From contig JAFKAC010000002.1 of assembly GCA_025766275.1 (NCBI GenBank), forward strand, positions 2,852,001 through 2,916,000: a stretch of 64,000 nucleotides of DNA. Direction: 5' to 3'. Below are positions 32,980-44,700 of this stretch, one piece after another (the first letter of the stretch is position 1; every line of letters begins with the position of its first letter). Under the pieces are notes generated by a model that had not been told where the DNA came from, did no database searches, and was given only the letters and a program-made list of their open reading frames with translations. The position numbers and the translations under genes were made by a program. Source of the stretch: Lactarius indigo. Taxonomy: Eukaryota; Basidiomycota; Agaricomycetes; Russulales; Russulaceae.

Positions 32980-34492
32980 ATGCCTCGCAGACGGAAAAAT
33001 CGAACTCATCTAAAGGGGACACGACCCCAAGAGTCGTCCACTGCCAATGTTCCCAAATCCTTCGTCATAAAGCATGGCCACGTCGGCACCTCTCTCACTC
33101 AACTTACTCGTGACATTCGCAAAGTTATGGAACCCAACACAGCGACCAGACTCAAGGTTTGTCTTTGCTGCTTGCAGCTCTCGCTTTTATGATCCCAATG
33201 CCGATGTGACCTTTTCGTGCAAGTGAAGGAACGTTCCCGAAACAAGCTCAAAGACTTTTTGACCATGGCGCCTGCGCTCCAGGTCACTCACCTCCTCGCG
33301 TTCACTTTGACCGATATCGCTCCTTCTTTGCGCATCTTGCGCCTGTCCAACGGACCCACGCTTAGCTTCCGTGTAGAGCGTTATAGTCTCGTGAAGGACA
33401 TCATTGCGTCCTCGCGCCACGCGAAGCACCTGAGCTCAATCGAATCTATGAGCGCGCCGCTCGTACGTACAGTCTTCTCCCCTCTTTCATGCGTTTCTCA
33501 GACCACCATTCATTTCTCAAAAATAAAAATAAAAAAAAGCTCGTTCTCGCGTCCTTCCCCCCGCCAGGCCCGTCCGCCCCACCGCACCTGGCGCTCGTAA
33601 TGAAGACGTTTCAGACGCTCTTTCCACCGCTTGCACCGCACAAGCTCGCCCTCTCCTCCGCGCGCCGCGTCGTGCTCGTCGCGTACAACGCAGAGCGCGG
33701 CACCATCGACTGGCGCCACTTCCGCATCACTGTCAAACCGTACGGCGTCTCGCGGCGCGTGCGGCGCGTCCTGCAGGGAAACGGTGCCTCCGGCGGTGCC
33801 AGTGCCGGTGGTAGTAGCGGTGGCGCGATGCTCGACTTGGGCAACGAGAAGGACGTCGCGGATTATGTGCTGCGGGCGCGGGGCGGCACGGCGGACGGGT
33901 ACGAGAGCGCCGCGACGTCGGACGTGTCGTCGGCTGCGGAGGATGAGGCGGACGTCGTGTCGCTCGCGGAGGACTATGTCGGCAGGAATAACCGCAAGGG
34001 CCAGAAGCGCGCGGTGCGCCTCGACGAGATTGGCCCGCGGATGGAACTGCGCTTGGTGAAGATCACCGAGGGCTTGCCAGGGAGGGAAAGCGCGGTCATT
34101 TTTCACGAATTTGGCAAGTCCTTTGTCTCTGGAGTATGGGCTTCGCTGACTTCGTTGTGGGATTTTCAGTCAAGAAGACGAAGGTTGAGGTCGCAGCTCA
34201 AAAGGCATCACATGCCGCCAAGGAGAAACTAAGAAAGGAGCGTCGCGAGGAGCAGGAACGGAATGTACAACGGAAAATGGCGCTGGCAGGAAAAGGCAAG
34301 GCCAGCATGACGCGGGAGACTGAGGAAGAGGAGGAAGAGGAGAGCTCCTGGGACGAGGACGAGGAGATCAGTGAGGGGGAGGTGAGTGGAGATGATGATG
34401 ATGATGATGATGAGGAGGAGGAGGAGGAGGAGGAGAGTCCCCAAGATGAACCACCGACAAAGAAGGCAAAACTGAAAAAGCAAGCTCGATAG
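32980..34492 (+). CDS. SSF1: Brix-domain ribosome biogenesis protein Ssf1 (PPAN family)
   Basis: Nucleolar factor needed for 27S pre-rRNA processing and 60S subunit assembly. It starts MPRRRKNRTHLKG, then PKSFVIKHGHVGTSLTQLTR and DIRKVMEPNTATRLK. An intron leads to ERSRNKLKDFLTMAPALQVT, the core of the Brix fold, and LRLSNGPTLSFRVERYSL. The next intron joins SAPL to LVLASFPPPG, then MKTFQTLFPPLAPHKLAL and VVLVAYNAERGTIDWRHF. The Brix domain closes with GPRMELRLVKITEGL and IFHEF. The C-terminus is Lys-rich, then acidic with a run encoded by GAT/GAG triplets (34393-34437), and ends KKAKLKKQAR. A Gly/Ser/Ala insert near residue 225 is unusually GC-rich. Frame and splice sites are intact. Confidence 0.5.
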
Positions 34493-34953
34493 ACGTGATC
34501 CACGTTAAATGTGTACCTGTGTACCAATCCTGATCTGATTAGCGCCTTTATACAGGCTGGGGGCAAGAGTTACATTATGACTGTCGGTTCGGATGTCCTT
34601 TGCCAGTCACTTTGTCCCGACGACGTAGATACGAGAAGGATGGCCATACTCCATGTCGCTGGATAAGCCCTCTTCAACTTCCTGAGTGACCTCACCCTCA
34701 CCTTCATCAGAATGAGCTGACAATAGAGACGGATCGGGGGAGAGTGCGTCGCGCATCATTGGTAGGAACTTGAATGTTCTACCACCACCACTAGTTATAC
34801 TTGTGTTCTAGTGCGCTCCAAGGAATACGACAATCTCAGAGTGTTGATTCCGGGAAGCCAAAATTCGGCCGTCTCATAGAAAAGAATCTACAGTAAGTAA
34901 TGGACCCACCAGATGTGGTCAGACAGAGCTTGAAGTCATACAATCCTTCTTTG
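34493..34953. other. convergent 3' intergenic region
   Basis: About 460 bases between SSF1 (+) and SPP2 (-). It contains the C-terminal out-of-frame shadow of SPP2 but no supported gene. Confidence 0.5.
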
Positions 34954-36330
34954 TCACCGGCCACGGCGGTCAGAGTCTTGCCGACTCGACCGTGGCGAAC
35001 GTTCTCTCTGTCTAGTCCTGTCCCTGCCGTCCCTGTGCCTATCTCTGTCCATCTCCCGCTCGGTCTTACGATCCCCATCCCGCCCATCCCTCTCCCTCTC
35101 CCGATTCCGGTCCCTTTCCCGCTCTCGGTCATGCTCTCGGCGTCGGTCTCTGGTATCGCTGTGGCCCCTCCTATCCCTTTCTGACGACGACGGCGACCCC
35201 TTCCTAGAATCGCTGCGCGATGGGGGTTGCGAGTGAGGTGACGACCTGTCCGACGACTCCCTGCGTAACAGCGGGACGTATTTGCGCTCAGGACGTGAAG
35301 GCCCACGCTTCCCGCTACTGCCATCGTCCAACGCCTCGCGTTCTTTTGCACCGATACCAAGCAACGCAGGTCGTGAGGGAGGCAGCCAGGGTTCGACGAT
35401 TCCGCGCTTCTTGTTCCTACTTGCGGGTTCTCCAGGTTTCCAGCCCATCCCGCGCAGCAGCGCCGCACCAAACTGTGCGACGGGTACACGCTCATAGTCC
35501 GCGAGTGAAGCTTCGTTGGGCAGCTCGTCGACGTCTTGCTTGAATGCGTCGTCTTCTGTGGGACCACGGCGCGTAGAACCACCGTTTGTAAGGGGAATGG
35601 TGTCGACGATGGGTCCTTCGTGACCGTCGTCACCTTCTGTACCAGCAAGAAGCGCACGTATTGCGCGTTGGTCTTCAGTTTCTTCAGGCTGTTCCTCGGT
35701 GTTCACATCAGAGGGCTCGGGTTCGACGACCATATCTTCAGCAGTGTCCAAGCGCGCGCGCTTACGCAACTGCAGGCCTTTCACTTGCGGCCCAGAGTTG
35801 ATGGTATCCCGTGTCCCAAGTCCTCCAACACTCCCATCGGCACCGGTACCCGCCTGGCCAGCAGGAGGGACGTACATCTGGCCGTTGGCGCCTGCTCGTC
35901 GCCTCCTGGCGAGCTCTCGCCAATCTCGGTTTTTGAGAGCGGGAATGACGAGCGGTCCTTGAGGCTCCGGTCGAGGGGTGGCTCTGTGATTAATTGCAGC
36001 GACTATGGTGAGCTGTGGACCCCTGCGTCGTGAAGATGAGACTCTTGTAACGCACCGCTGTACCCCGAACCGGTCAAAGCCGGTTACAAGTTCATCTGTG
36101 GGTCCGTTCTCATCTTCGTCGCTCGAGTCTGCGTTATCGGGGGCCCTCCTTTTGGGTGAGTTGCCTGCAAGCGGACTGCCCGGTGTGCTATTACTGGCAC
36201 TGTGGTCATTGATGAGATGGCGTGGCAGGGCTGGCACTTTGAAACGTGGATCATCGGAATCCGGGCCAGCAGACGGAGCGCGCGACTCTGGTGTGGGTCT
36301 TCGGACGGTGAACGAGACCTTTGTCGACAT
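34954..36330 (-). CDS. SPP2: pre-mRNA-splicing factor SPP2 (G-patch, GPKOW-like)
   Basis: G-patch cofactor that activates the DEAH helicase Prp2 at the catalytic step of spliceosome activation. A single exon of 458 codons starts MSTKVSFTVRRPTPESRAPS. The N-terminal half is disordered, with TDELVTGFDRFGVQRCV and LVIPALKNRDWRELARRRR. The G-patch-like core is YERVPVAQFGAALLRGMGWK followed by PGEPASRNKK, and WLPPSRPALLGIGAKE sits downstream. The C-terminus is an RD/RE-rich tail of repeated Arg-Asp and Arg-Glu. The frame is uninterrupted. A decayed partial copy of its N-terminal half lies at 25105-25620. No intron is needed, which is unusual in this intron-rich neighbourhood. Confidence 0.5.
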   Translation of the reverse strand: MSTKVSFTVRRPTPESRAPSAGPDSDDPRFKVPALPRHLINDHSASNSTPGSPLAGNSPKRRAPDNADSSDEDENGPTDELVTGFDRFGVQRCVTRVSSSRRRGPQLTIVAAINHRATPRPEPQGPLVIPALKNRDWRELARRRRAGANGQMYVPPAGQAGTGADGSVGGLGTRDTINSGPQVKGLQLRKRARLDTAEDMVVEPEPSDVNTEEQPEETEDQRAIRALLAGTEGDDGHEGPIVDTIPLTNGGSTRRGPTEDDAFKQDVDELPNEASLADYERVPVAQFGAALLRGMGWKPGEPASRNKKRGIVEPWLPPSRPALLGIGAKEREALDDGSSGKRGPSRPERKYVPLLRRESSDRSSPHSQPPSRSDSRKGSPSSSERDRRGHSDTRDRRREHDRERERDRNRERERDGRDGDRKTEREMDRDRHRDGRDRTRQRERSPRSSRQDSDRRGR

Positions 36331-36491
36331 TGTGGTCGAGGGTAAAGAAGCGAGTCACGTTTGATGGCACGTGGGAAAGGTTCGCACACTCAGCCGGGAA
36401 TCGGTCCGTACCATGGAAGGTTGGCAAACTATATAAGAGAACCAAGGTATTCGATTACATCTATCAAGTGAGAGGGGGGTAGTAAGCGTAG

Positions 36492-37315
36492 CTATGAGTC
36501 GGGTTTGGCAGAAGCTGGCGGTAATGAAGAAGAACCAGTGAAGGCGTCCCGAATTGCGCGCGTGCATCTGCTCATGAACATACTGGTGCGCATGCTGACG
36601 GCTTCCCAACTGTCGAGAGCGGGCCGCACGTCGAGAAAGAAAGAAACGTTGTTGGAGGTTCCTGGTAGGGAACGGCCAGCATAAAAATCGATCACATATC
36701 GGATGCGGGTTCCGCAGCGCTCCACGACCCAGTCGTGTCTATCGAATGGTGGGTTGTATCTGCGGTACACAGAGTCGGACTAGGATGGGGGGTAGACATG
36801 GAGAGTGGTGAAGAAGACACGCACCCAAGGAGGGTCAGGATCCTCGCTTTTGGACTGGGAACGCTCGGCTTGCCCTTGAAGCTGACCAGGCGGACTCCCC
36901 CGCAGCGCTCGCCACCGCGGCCGGCCTCCCACTGTTGGATGTGGGACCAAGCGCGCTCGTTGACGGCGTTGTGGATGGGCACGACGACGCTCATGTCGGG
37001 CGCCTTGGGGTCGTGGTTCTTGCGGGCCATCGCCGCGTAGAACTGCGCCTCGGAAGGGTACACCCAGTTTTCCTTGTCATTGCGAGGGATGGAGGAGACC
37101 TGTCGGGAGGTGGAGAGGGGTCCCTGTGTTGGCGTGGGCGTGGGAGTTCCTGAGTCGGACGAGGACAATAGATTATCGGAGGAGTGCGGCTGAATGTTAG
37201 ACCAAGCTGCATGATCGACGGGACAGGTAGCGGTGGCCTCTTTGAGGTGATTGACTGGACATGTGTCCTGTGGGGGAGACATGGGTCCACGAGAAGAACC
37301 GGGTGACGGGTTCAC
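36492..37315 (-). CDS. cytochrome c heme lyase (HCCS/Cyc3 family)
   Basis: Mitochondrial intermembrane-space enzyme attaching heme to apocytochrome c or c1. It starts [18 protein letters not shown] and carries two heme-regulatory CP motifs, CPVNH and CPVDH, near residues 19 and 34. Downstream are [36 protein letters not shown] with a conserved His, and [17 protein letters not shown]. One intron joins to [20 protein letters not shown], then YVIDFYAG and [13 protein letters not shown]. The end ASAKPDS lies at 36492. Whether it serves cytochrome c, c1 or both cannot be told. Its start codon is 84 bases from that of the divergent nitronate monooxygenase gene. Confidence 0.5.
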
Positions 37316-37399
37316 TCAATAGCCGGCCCACCGAGATAAATGCCAGCAAGAACCGGACCAGTAGCTGCCAGTACTGTAGGAATGGTTCCCTCACACCAG
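37316..37399. promoter_or_regulatory. 84-bp divergent promoter, heme lyase / nitronate monooxygenase
   Basis: The entire space between two oppositely directed start codons. No TATA box is visible. It must hold 5' UTRs and core promoters for both genes, unless transcription starts inside the neighbouring coding sequence. Confidence 0.5.
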
Positions 37400-39005
37400 A
37401 TGTTCACCACTCCTCTAACCCGCTTGTTCAATATAAATCACCCCGTCATGCTCGCAGGTAGGCTCTTTACTCTTATTTCTCCCTCTCTCATCCATTTTTA
37501 CAGGCATGAACATCGCCGCAGGGCCGAGGCTGGCCGCTGCAGTCACCAATGCAGGTGGGTTCAAACGATGATAGAACTGAACAGAATAATTGACAACCCA
37601 CCCCCCTCCACAGGTGGAATCGGTGTCATTGGCGGGATAAATTATACCCCGAGGTTGCTTAGAGAAGCTGTTGATGACCTCAGGGCCCAACTGGAAGACA
37701 AAGATGCGCCCTTTGGTATCGACCTCGCCATTCCGCAAGTTGGCGGTGGAGCTCGCAAGACAAACGCAAGTCAAATCTTCTATTTATTGATGGCCTAGTT
37801 TGATCATTTTTCCGCCCCATCAGTACGATTATACCAAAGGCCAGTTGTCCGAGCTCACCAATGTCATTATTGAAAAGAAAGCTGCTCTTTTTGTCTGTGC
37901 CATCGGCGTTCCACCGAGGGAAATGGTCGACAGGCTCCACGCCGCTGGAATTGTCGTCATGAAGTATGCTAAAATTCGAACTAAACGTGCAACGACCTTT
38001 TTCTCAATTATCTGGTAGCATGATAGGTCACCCAAAGGTACTTCCCACCGGTGAATATTAGTTCTACCGTCTTAAATCAACGATTGCCAGCACGTGAAGA
38101 AAGCTCTCGACCAAGGTCAAGTTTTTCCATAGTTGATGTCCCTTATCGTTAAACGGGGACGCTTTACAGGTGTTGATATCATATGTGCTCAGGGCGGAGA
38201 AGGCGGCGGACATACCGGTGACACACCTTTTTCTGTCCTGATTCCGGCCGTCGTCGATCTCTGTAAAGACGCGAAAAGCCCTCTGACGGGAGAGCCCATC
38301 ATTGTTGTCGCAGCAGGTGGGATTGCTGACGGACGGGGCCTCGCTGCCGCACTGTCCTACGGCGCGTCGGGGGTATGGGTTGGTACTCGTTTCGTGGCCA
38401 GCGTAGAGTCCGGTGCGCCGCCCCTGCACAAGGAGCTTGTCGTGTCGTCGGGCTACGATGACACGGTCAAAACATTGGTGTATAGCGGTCGGCCGATGCA
38501 CGTACGCAAGACCGAGTACGTTCGAGACTGGTAAGCTCCCACTTGAAAATCTGGCATATTCGTACATTTGAACACCCACTTGTAGGGAAGAGAATCGTCA
38601 GCAAGAAATATCGCAGTTAGTTGCCGAGGGTAAGATACCCCATCAGGTTGAGGTGGATAAGCACCCCGAAAAATCGGTGGAAGGCCACATGTGTGAGTCT
38701 GAGTCCGAGCGTCATCAAGTCTAGAGTAGCAATCGAACTTCAACCTCCCTTGCAGGGCTGATGGGCAAAGTTGCGGCTTCGATCAAGGTTGTTCTTTTTT
38801 TTTTGGGCTTGTCTGTTACTTTGCTGATTCGCGGTATTATCCTCCCTTAGGATATCAAGCCAGCAAAAGATATGTGAGCCGTCTGCGCGTCTTTGTCCTT
38901 GGGCTTGCACCTGACCTTGTTGTTAGTGTGGATGAACTTGTAACCACCGCAGCAAAGACGCTCGGCCATGCTCACGCTTTGATGAGGCCTCAAGCTAAAC
39001 TATAA
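37400..39005 (+). CDS. nitronate monooxygenase (2-nitropropane dioxygenase family)
   Basis: FMN-dependent oxidase of nitronates such as propionate 3-nitronate. It starts MFTTPLTRLFNINHPVMLA, and the next exons give GMNIAAGPRLAAAVTNAGG and IGVIGGINYTPRLLREAVDD. Then come FGIDLAIPQVGGGARKTN, LFVCAIGVPPREMVDRLHAA and, after a micro-exon region, GVDIICAQGGEGGGHTGD, with the conserved His of the active site. The phosphate-binding stretch is VVAAGGIADGRGLAAALSYG followed by ASGVWVGTRF. The C-terminal region includes RPMHVRKTEYVRDWEENR and ends HALMRPQAKL. About nine exons, with several very short ones near 38020-38120, were placed by conservation, so those boundaries are approximate. No disruption is seen. 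Confidence 0.5.
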
Positions 39006-39059
39006 TTACTCATCACATCCACTGTACTTAACTATGTCAAATTACCCCCAGTACATCAT

Positions 39060-40731
39060 CTAAATACCATCTTCATCTTCCATTAATTCAGCGAGCTCTT
39101 TTTCCTCTTCTTCCGTCAAGCCAAGCGGCTCTATGGGCCCATTGGTCGTGCTCTTTGCGGGAGTGTTATTTTGTTCTTCAGTCGCGGGTGGTGTGGGTAC
39201 AACAAGTCCTAACACGCTCGGTGAGAAGGTGATCCATCAGAGTCGTGTGATACCATTCTGCACCTGACAGTTTCCACTTGCGGAGAGTACCGTCAAGACT
39301 CCCGCTGATGACCCACACGTCTTTACGCGTCCCATCCGCAGATTCTTGCAGCCATATACGTAAATGTGTGACGTCGTGCCAATGCCCCTCAACTTCCTTT
39401 ATCAGCTCCGCTTCGTCGAGTGAGGAGATATCATAGACACGAATGGAATCGCCTGACCCTGCGAGGAGATAGGGGAACGCGTCCGCATCCAACTTTGAAT
39501 GGAGGTAGACAGGAAGGACGGCCCTAAATGCTTTCGTATGTGTAATTGGCGGACTAGGCTTTCGCTTTACATCTGTTGGCACGGGATACAGGTGCAGCCC
39601 GATTGTTTCGTCCGAAGAAGCTGGATAGGAAAGGCATCGTTTTCAGCAAAATGGGGAACCGAGCCCGGTCTCTATTGTTTTACTTGCCTGACCACAGATG
39701 TCCGTCTCCGTACACGATTTCATTGATTCTCGTGCGATGGTACTTCAACTCGTCGCGGAGACTGCCCCTCCAGATGGGGCGGTCTTCCGTGGAGTCCTTT
39801 ACCACGTCCCACACATTGATGACGCCCATCGTGTCCGCCGTGAACAGGACGAGGTGAGGAGAGGTACCAGTCACGTCGAGATACGCGGCTAGCGACTCGA
39901 CCGGTCGGCTGTGCGCAGAGATGGAACCGACCGGGGGTAGTCCATTTGGCGAGCCGGGCGAGGATAGGTCCCTAGAAAACGTTGGTAATAATTCACTCCC
40001 GCTCAAAAAAAAAACGAGGGGCTCGCGATCAGCAAATCCACTAACCAGAAACGTACGGACTTGTCTGAGCTACCGGACACGAGCAGTCCGAGAGATGGGA
40101 CGATGAGGAGGGTCTTGACAAAGTCCGAGTGTGCCACAGTCGACGAGATCACAGCCTTGGTCTTGGAAGAGACCAGTCAGAAGCTTGGCCTGGCCCAGCA
40201 GCAGGCGCTTACATCTGTGTCCCAAATCTTGATGGTCTTCGCTTGGAGACGTCAAAGAGCCCGACTCTAAAAACGAGACGGGGAACTCCACCTTGTCCCA
40301 TGAACCAGTGACCAGGAGGTCCCCCTCAGAACCGGGCATCTTGCCATAGAATACCAGGGACGTCACTGGTCCGGAATGGCCCTTGTAAATTTGGGTCGCT
40401 TTCCCCGTCTAGCCACGTGCGAAGGCGGCGACAATATCACGATTTGATAATGCGTGCAGGGTGAATAAATATATACCTGGAGGTCGACTTTGCGCGCCGT
40501 GTGGTCGCTCCCAGCAATCCAGGCATAGCTCCCTTGAATTTTTATGTCTATGGGTATGCCAGGAAGGGTAATGGGGTCGCCGACATCCTTATATTTCTCT
40601 GCCTTTTTCTTCCTTGCCTGTGACCCAGTGTTGGTAAGCCCGTAGCGATGATTAGAGTTGTAATACCAAGTCGAGCTTGAGTTCCGCCTCTGAACGGAGT
40701 AAATTTTCGTTGGACGAAGACATAAGAACAC
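39060..40731 (-). CDS. WD40-repeat protein
   Basis: Beta-propeller protein of unknown specific role. The N-terminal region has YGLTNTGSQARKKKAEKYKD followed by VGDPITLPG. WD repeats include TARKVDLQTGKATQIYKGHS, SLVFYGKMPGSEGDLLVTGS then WDKTIKIWDTD, and LLVSGSSDKSVRFWDLSS. Further on are VLFTADTMGVINVWDVV, AGSGDSIRVYDISSLDEAEL and VISGSLDGTLRKWKLS. The final exon gives LTEEEEKELAELMEDE, ending at 39060. Introns are short and frames consistent. The start is unsure: 40731 is an in-frame ATG, while an ATG at 40772 would need an intron and lies only four bases from the start of the divergent gene. Confidence 0.5.
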
Positions 40732-40776
40732 ACTATTTGAAGAAGATCAGATGAGATCTGCTGCCCGTGCATCGAA

Positions 40777-41645
40777 ATGAGTTCACGATTGGCCTCGTTC
40801 CGTGCACCGTCTGCTCCCTCATCGTCCCCCGTGAAGAATCCTCAATCACCTAGATCACCACACGCAGCTAGACCCACAGAATCGACCTATCATCGAAAAC
40901 TACGCGCTTCGCTGCAGGAGCTACGTGCGACCTGTCGGACGTGGGATGATCTCGTGCGTAAAGATGGCCTCAAAGCCGTTCGTGAGCTAGTGGATGCGAG
41001 AACTGACCTCGAGTGTGTCCTGTCCATTTATTCTTCCTGTACACCTTGATCTGATTGCCCTTTCTTTTACAACAGCAATATGCTAGCGCTCGTACCAGAT
41101 GGGGAGCAACCACGATCTCTACTGGTCAGCCCAAAGCTTTCGTACATGGACGAGCGTATTGCTGCTATAGACCTGGTCATATCAAAGCTCGTGCGCTTTC
41201 CTCTTCCTCCTTCGACTCTGTGTACTTCCCGTGGTCCCATAGAGAAAGCAATTTCAGAAGATGTCTTCCGTCATCGACGACATGGAGATTCTGCTCGCCG
41301 ACGCCCACAGAACTAAAGGGTGGCTTTGGGTCTGCTCGGAGCCAATGTGGACCACTTGGCCCATGGAAAAGTTTGGTACGAAGCGCTATTCTACTTGAGG
41401 GAGCAGGATTCCGAAAATACAGTCCGCTAGTCACCTCGGTGTCTGACATCCTCTGGCCGTACCGGCGTTCTTTGGAACTGCACGTTGAACTCCTCGACAC
41501 CTTACGCACGCACGACGTCTCCTTTGAGACGTCTCGAAAGACCGCCAATACGTGGGTCGAACAACCATGTCTTGAGGACAACAGTTGGGACGCGAAATGG
41601 GAAGCTTTGTGCGAGGTCGAGGTAGATCGATGGGACAGTCGGTGA
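40777..41645 (+). CDS. conserved protein of unknown function
   Basis: Not assigned to a named family. Exon 1 (from 40777) is Ser/Pro-rich, then TYHRKLRASLQELRATCRTW and DDLVRKDGLKAVRELVDART, helical and likely coiled. The next exons give LALVPDGEQPRSLLVSPKLS and YMDERIAAIDLVISKL, then QKMSSVIDDMEILLADAHRT with KGWLWVCSEPMWTTWPMEKF. The last part reads SVSDILWPYRRSLELHVELL then RTHDVSFETSRKTANTWVEQ and WDAKWEALCEVEVDRWDSR. The join between MEKF (about 41374) and the final exon (about 41424) is out of phase with the best-looking GT and AG sites. An alternative AG at about 41403 keeps frame but leaves an intron of about 31 nt. The helical content suggests a structural or adaptor protein. Confidence 0.5.
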
Positions 41646-41727
41646 AAAAAATCATCCGCTTTTGTTTTGTGTAGCGGTCATAGCAAATAACAGACAAATA
41701 GAGGGGACAAAGACCACAACACGACAA

Positions 41728-44700
41728 TCAGATATCCTCGTCAGATATATGGATCTCATCTGCATTCCCGACATCTTGAGGACTAGCTGGTTGTGGTGGT
41801 GCGTCCTCACCATCCTTGAGTGCTGCTTGCTGTTTCGCCGACACGAATGAGGGCCCGGCCTTGCCGCCACCCAATTGCCGCTCTGCCGCGGCCATAGGGT
41901 CCGACGCAACGTCCTCCTCTGCACTCTTCGCCGCACCTTGTCTTGCAGCGAGCGCCTGGGCTGCAAGGTAACTCGCTTCCGTGTTGAATTGAGCCTGCAC
42001 ACTGCGCTTGATACGCAGCATCTCGCGGAACGTATCCTCGGAGCCGGTGTCGATCTCGAAGGAGTGCCACTCCGTCCAGAACTCCGGGTTCGTCCGCGGG
42101 TCACAAAATTGGGAAGCATGCGCGTAAATGGCGCGCGCCCGGTCGATTTCCCCGAGCTTGCGTTCCAGTGCGGCAAAGCGAAGGCACATCTTGGCTGTTT
42201 GTCGGTCGGGAAGAATCTCTAGGGCTCGCTCGTATATAGGGCGGGTCGCGGTGAGGCCATAATTCGCGGCCGCTTTGGCGATGTAGATGGTGAACATCTT
42301 GTTGGAATAGTCAGCCACGGTCCCATGTCGGGAGAAAAGTAGCCCACCTCGAACTTATCCTCATTCTCGACAACCTGAGTAGCGCGATCGTAGATAGTCA
42401 TCGCCCGCTTCGCCAGACCGTGTTCTTCTTCGAGCTGAGCATACAACAAAAAGATAGGTTTGCACGATTTCGGTGGGCACTTCTCAAGAGCCTGCTCGAA
42501 CAAATCGCGCGCTCTTTCCAGTTTTGAGCCACCCTGAACAAAAATTTAAATCCGTGCGGAAAAGGTGTGTAAGAAAGGACCTACGTATCGCTTGACGAAT
42601 TTGGAGAGATAGATGTTCCATATTTCAAAGGAGACCGGGAATGTGAACAATTCCACACCCCTTTCGTATACTTTGAAACATTCTTCAAAGTACTTGTTCT
42701 CTTCAAGGAATCCAGCGTAATTAACAATGATCTGAGCATTGGCGATGCGGAGCTCCAAGATTTTGTCGTACACCGCCTTCGTGGACTCCACGGTCCCGAG
42801 GGACTCTTCAAGATCGACATAGAATGACCAAAGCTTGAGCGACTTGAAGAGTCGCACCTGGACTGGAAGCGACTAAGAAAAATGTTAAAGATCCTGGTAA
42901 GATTTCCAGATTTTTTTGAGACGTACGTGGTCATGATAATTGACTTTTGTATTTTTTGGGATAGCGGTGGCTCGTTGCATAACACGGATGGCATCGTCGT
43001 AGTTCCTACAATATTGTCAGGTTGCTTCTAGCCATCAAATGCAGATGTATCTTACTCGTGGCGTACTTCCATCTCGCACCATTCACACCAAATCTCGGCA
43101 AGGTCTTCGACATTCTTGAAGTTGACCTTAGTAGCCTTCTCGAGAACCTTGCGGGCACTAGCGAGGTCTGCCTCCGCTTCGCTCGCTGTTCCGCCTTCTT
43201 CGTAAAACTTGGCAAAGTTGATATATAGGCGGTGGAAATTCGCAGTGGCTCTACGCGAAGCAATAGTGGAGAGCGCCTGTGTGTAAGTTTCTGCGACCTA
43301 CCAAATACCATGAGTGAATACTGAAAGAAAACGAGAACAGAATGTAATCAGACCTTCTCGTCGTTTTGTCCCCAAAGTGCCACCCTCTTCTCCCATTCTT
43401 GAACGTCGTTCGGATTCCGCCTGAGCAGCACGTCGTTGACTAGGAAGGGCCGTCGGTCCATCAACTCTTCAAATTCTTTCATCTTCGCGTCGAGCTCTTC
43501 CTCCGTCTCCTTCGCATCAAAGTCCTCGTCTTCTTCGTCTGGATCCGCTAACTCTTCCATTAAAGCGCTGATTACTGACTCGCTGAATTCGGCATAGGCG
43601 TCAAAAATTTGGGTGAAGTCGCGAATGGTGAGAACGGTCGCAATGCCAGTTTCGAACGTTTCTTTGGCACGCTCGAACTCGCCCCGCTTGATCCAGTAGG
43701 TGGCTAGTCCCGTCCACAGTCGACCTGCCTGGTCTTTATACACGGCAAGGCCGTCCTCGCGGACTATTTTCTCGATATCGAGCTTTCGCGGACTGTTAGG
43801 GTCTTCGTCTTCGTCGTAGACAGGTGCAGGATTTCCGTCGGTGCCCACAGCGGTTGGAGGTCCAGCAAGACGAATGAGACCATTGCCATTATACTGTTTT
43901 TGTGAACCGTTTGCTCCAGCATTCACTGCATCCTCGGTACTCTTGATCGATGCAAGTTCTTCAATACCGATACCGACCTCCTCTGCATGCGCCTCGACAA
44001 CGTCCAACCAGTCGCCAAGAAGTTGGTAAGGGCTCTTTCCTTCCGAACTGACGTACTCTCCCCGCGCGGCCATTCTTGAGAGCAGCAGCAACAGTTTGGC
44101 AGCTTCAAGAGGTCGAGGGGAGGGGTTGCTTGGAGAAAGCAATAAAGCAACGTAGCGCTCCGTCACGGATGGGTCTATCACAAGATACCTACGATAGACG
44201 GCGACGGTAGTGAGACCACCTCGGGCCTCTGCCCAAAGGAGGTAACGAACCCATATGCGATGATGCAAAGAGGGAGGTAGAGTTCGTAGCGCACGGTCGT
44301 AGGTGCGACGTGCATGGGAATGAGAGAGGACTGGGGGGCAGTTTGGGTGGTCGAAAATAGAGAGATACATCAACCATAGCCTGGGTAGCTGGGACGAGCA
44401 GTGCTGCTTTGAGTACTCGAGAGTATGTACGGGGAATTAGTAACGCACCTTTGGCAACCACATCAAAGCACGTTCGAAGGTTGCGATTAAAGCCTTCCAC
44501 TCTTCCCAGCCGACCACGCCGTCAAGACCACCGTCCCATTGTTCCATGTCCTCCTGCTCCTCTTCGAGCGCGTCTTTGATGTCTGGAAGTCTCCTTTTTC
44601 CGCCAGCCCTCTTTTTTATTAGCTGTTTTCCCAAGACGTAGGACATGCGCATCTGAAGATAAGACTTCCAGAGCTTGAAGGAGCCAGGAAAGTTTACGAT

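Noticed and set aside
33510..34106. 198-codon minus-strand frame
   Set aside because: It is antisense to the GC-rich part of the SSF1 Brix protein and has no domain of its own.
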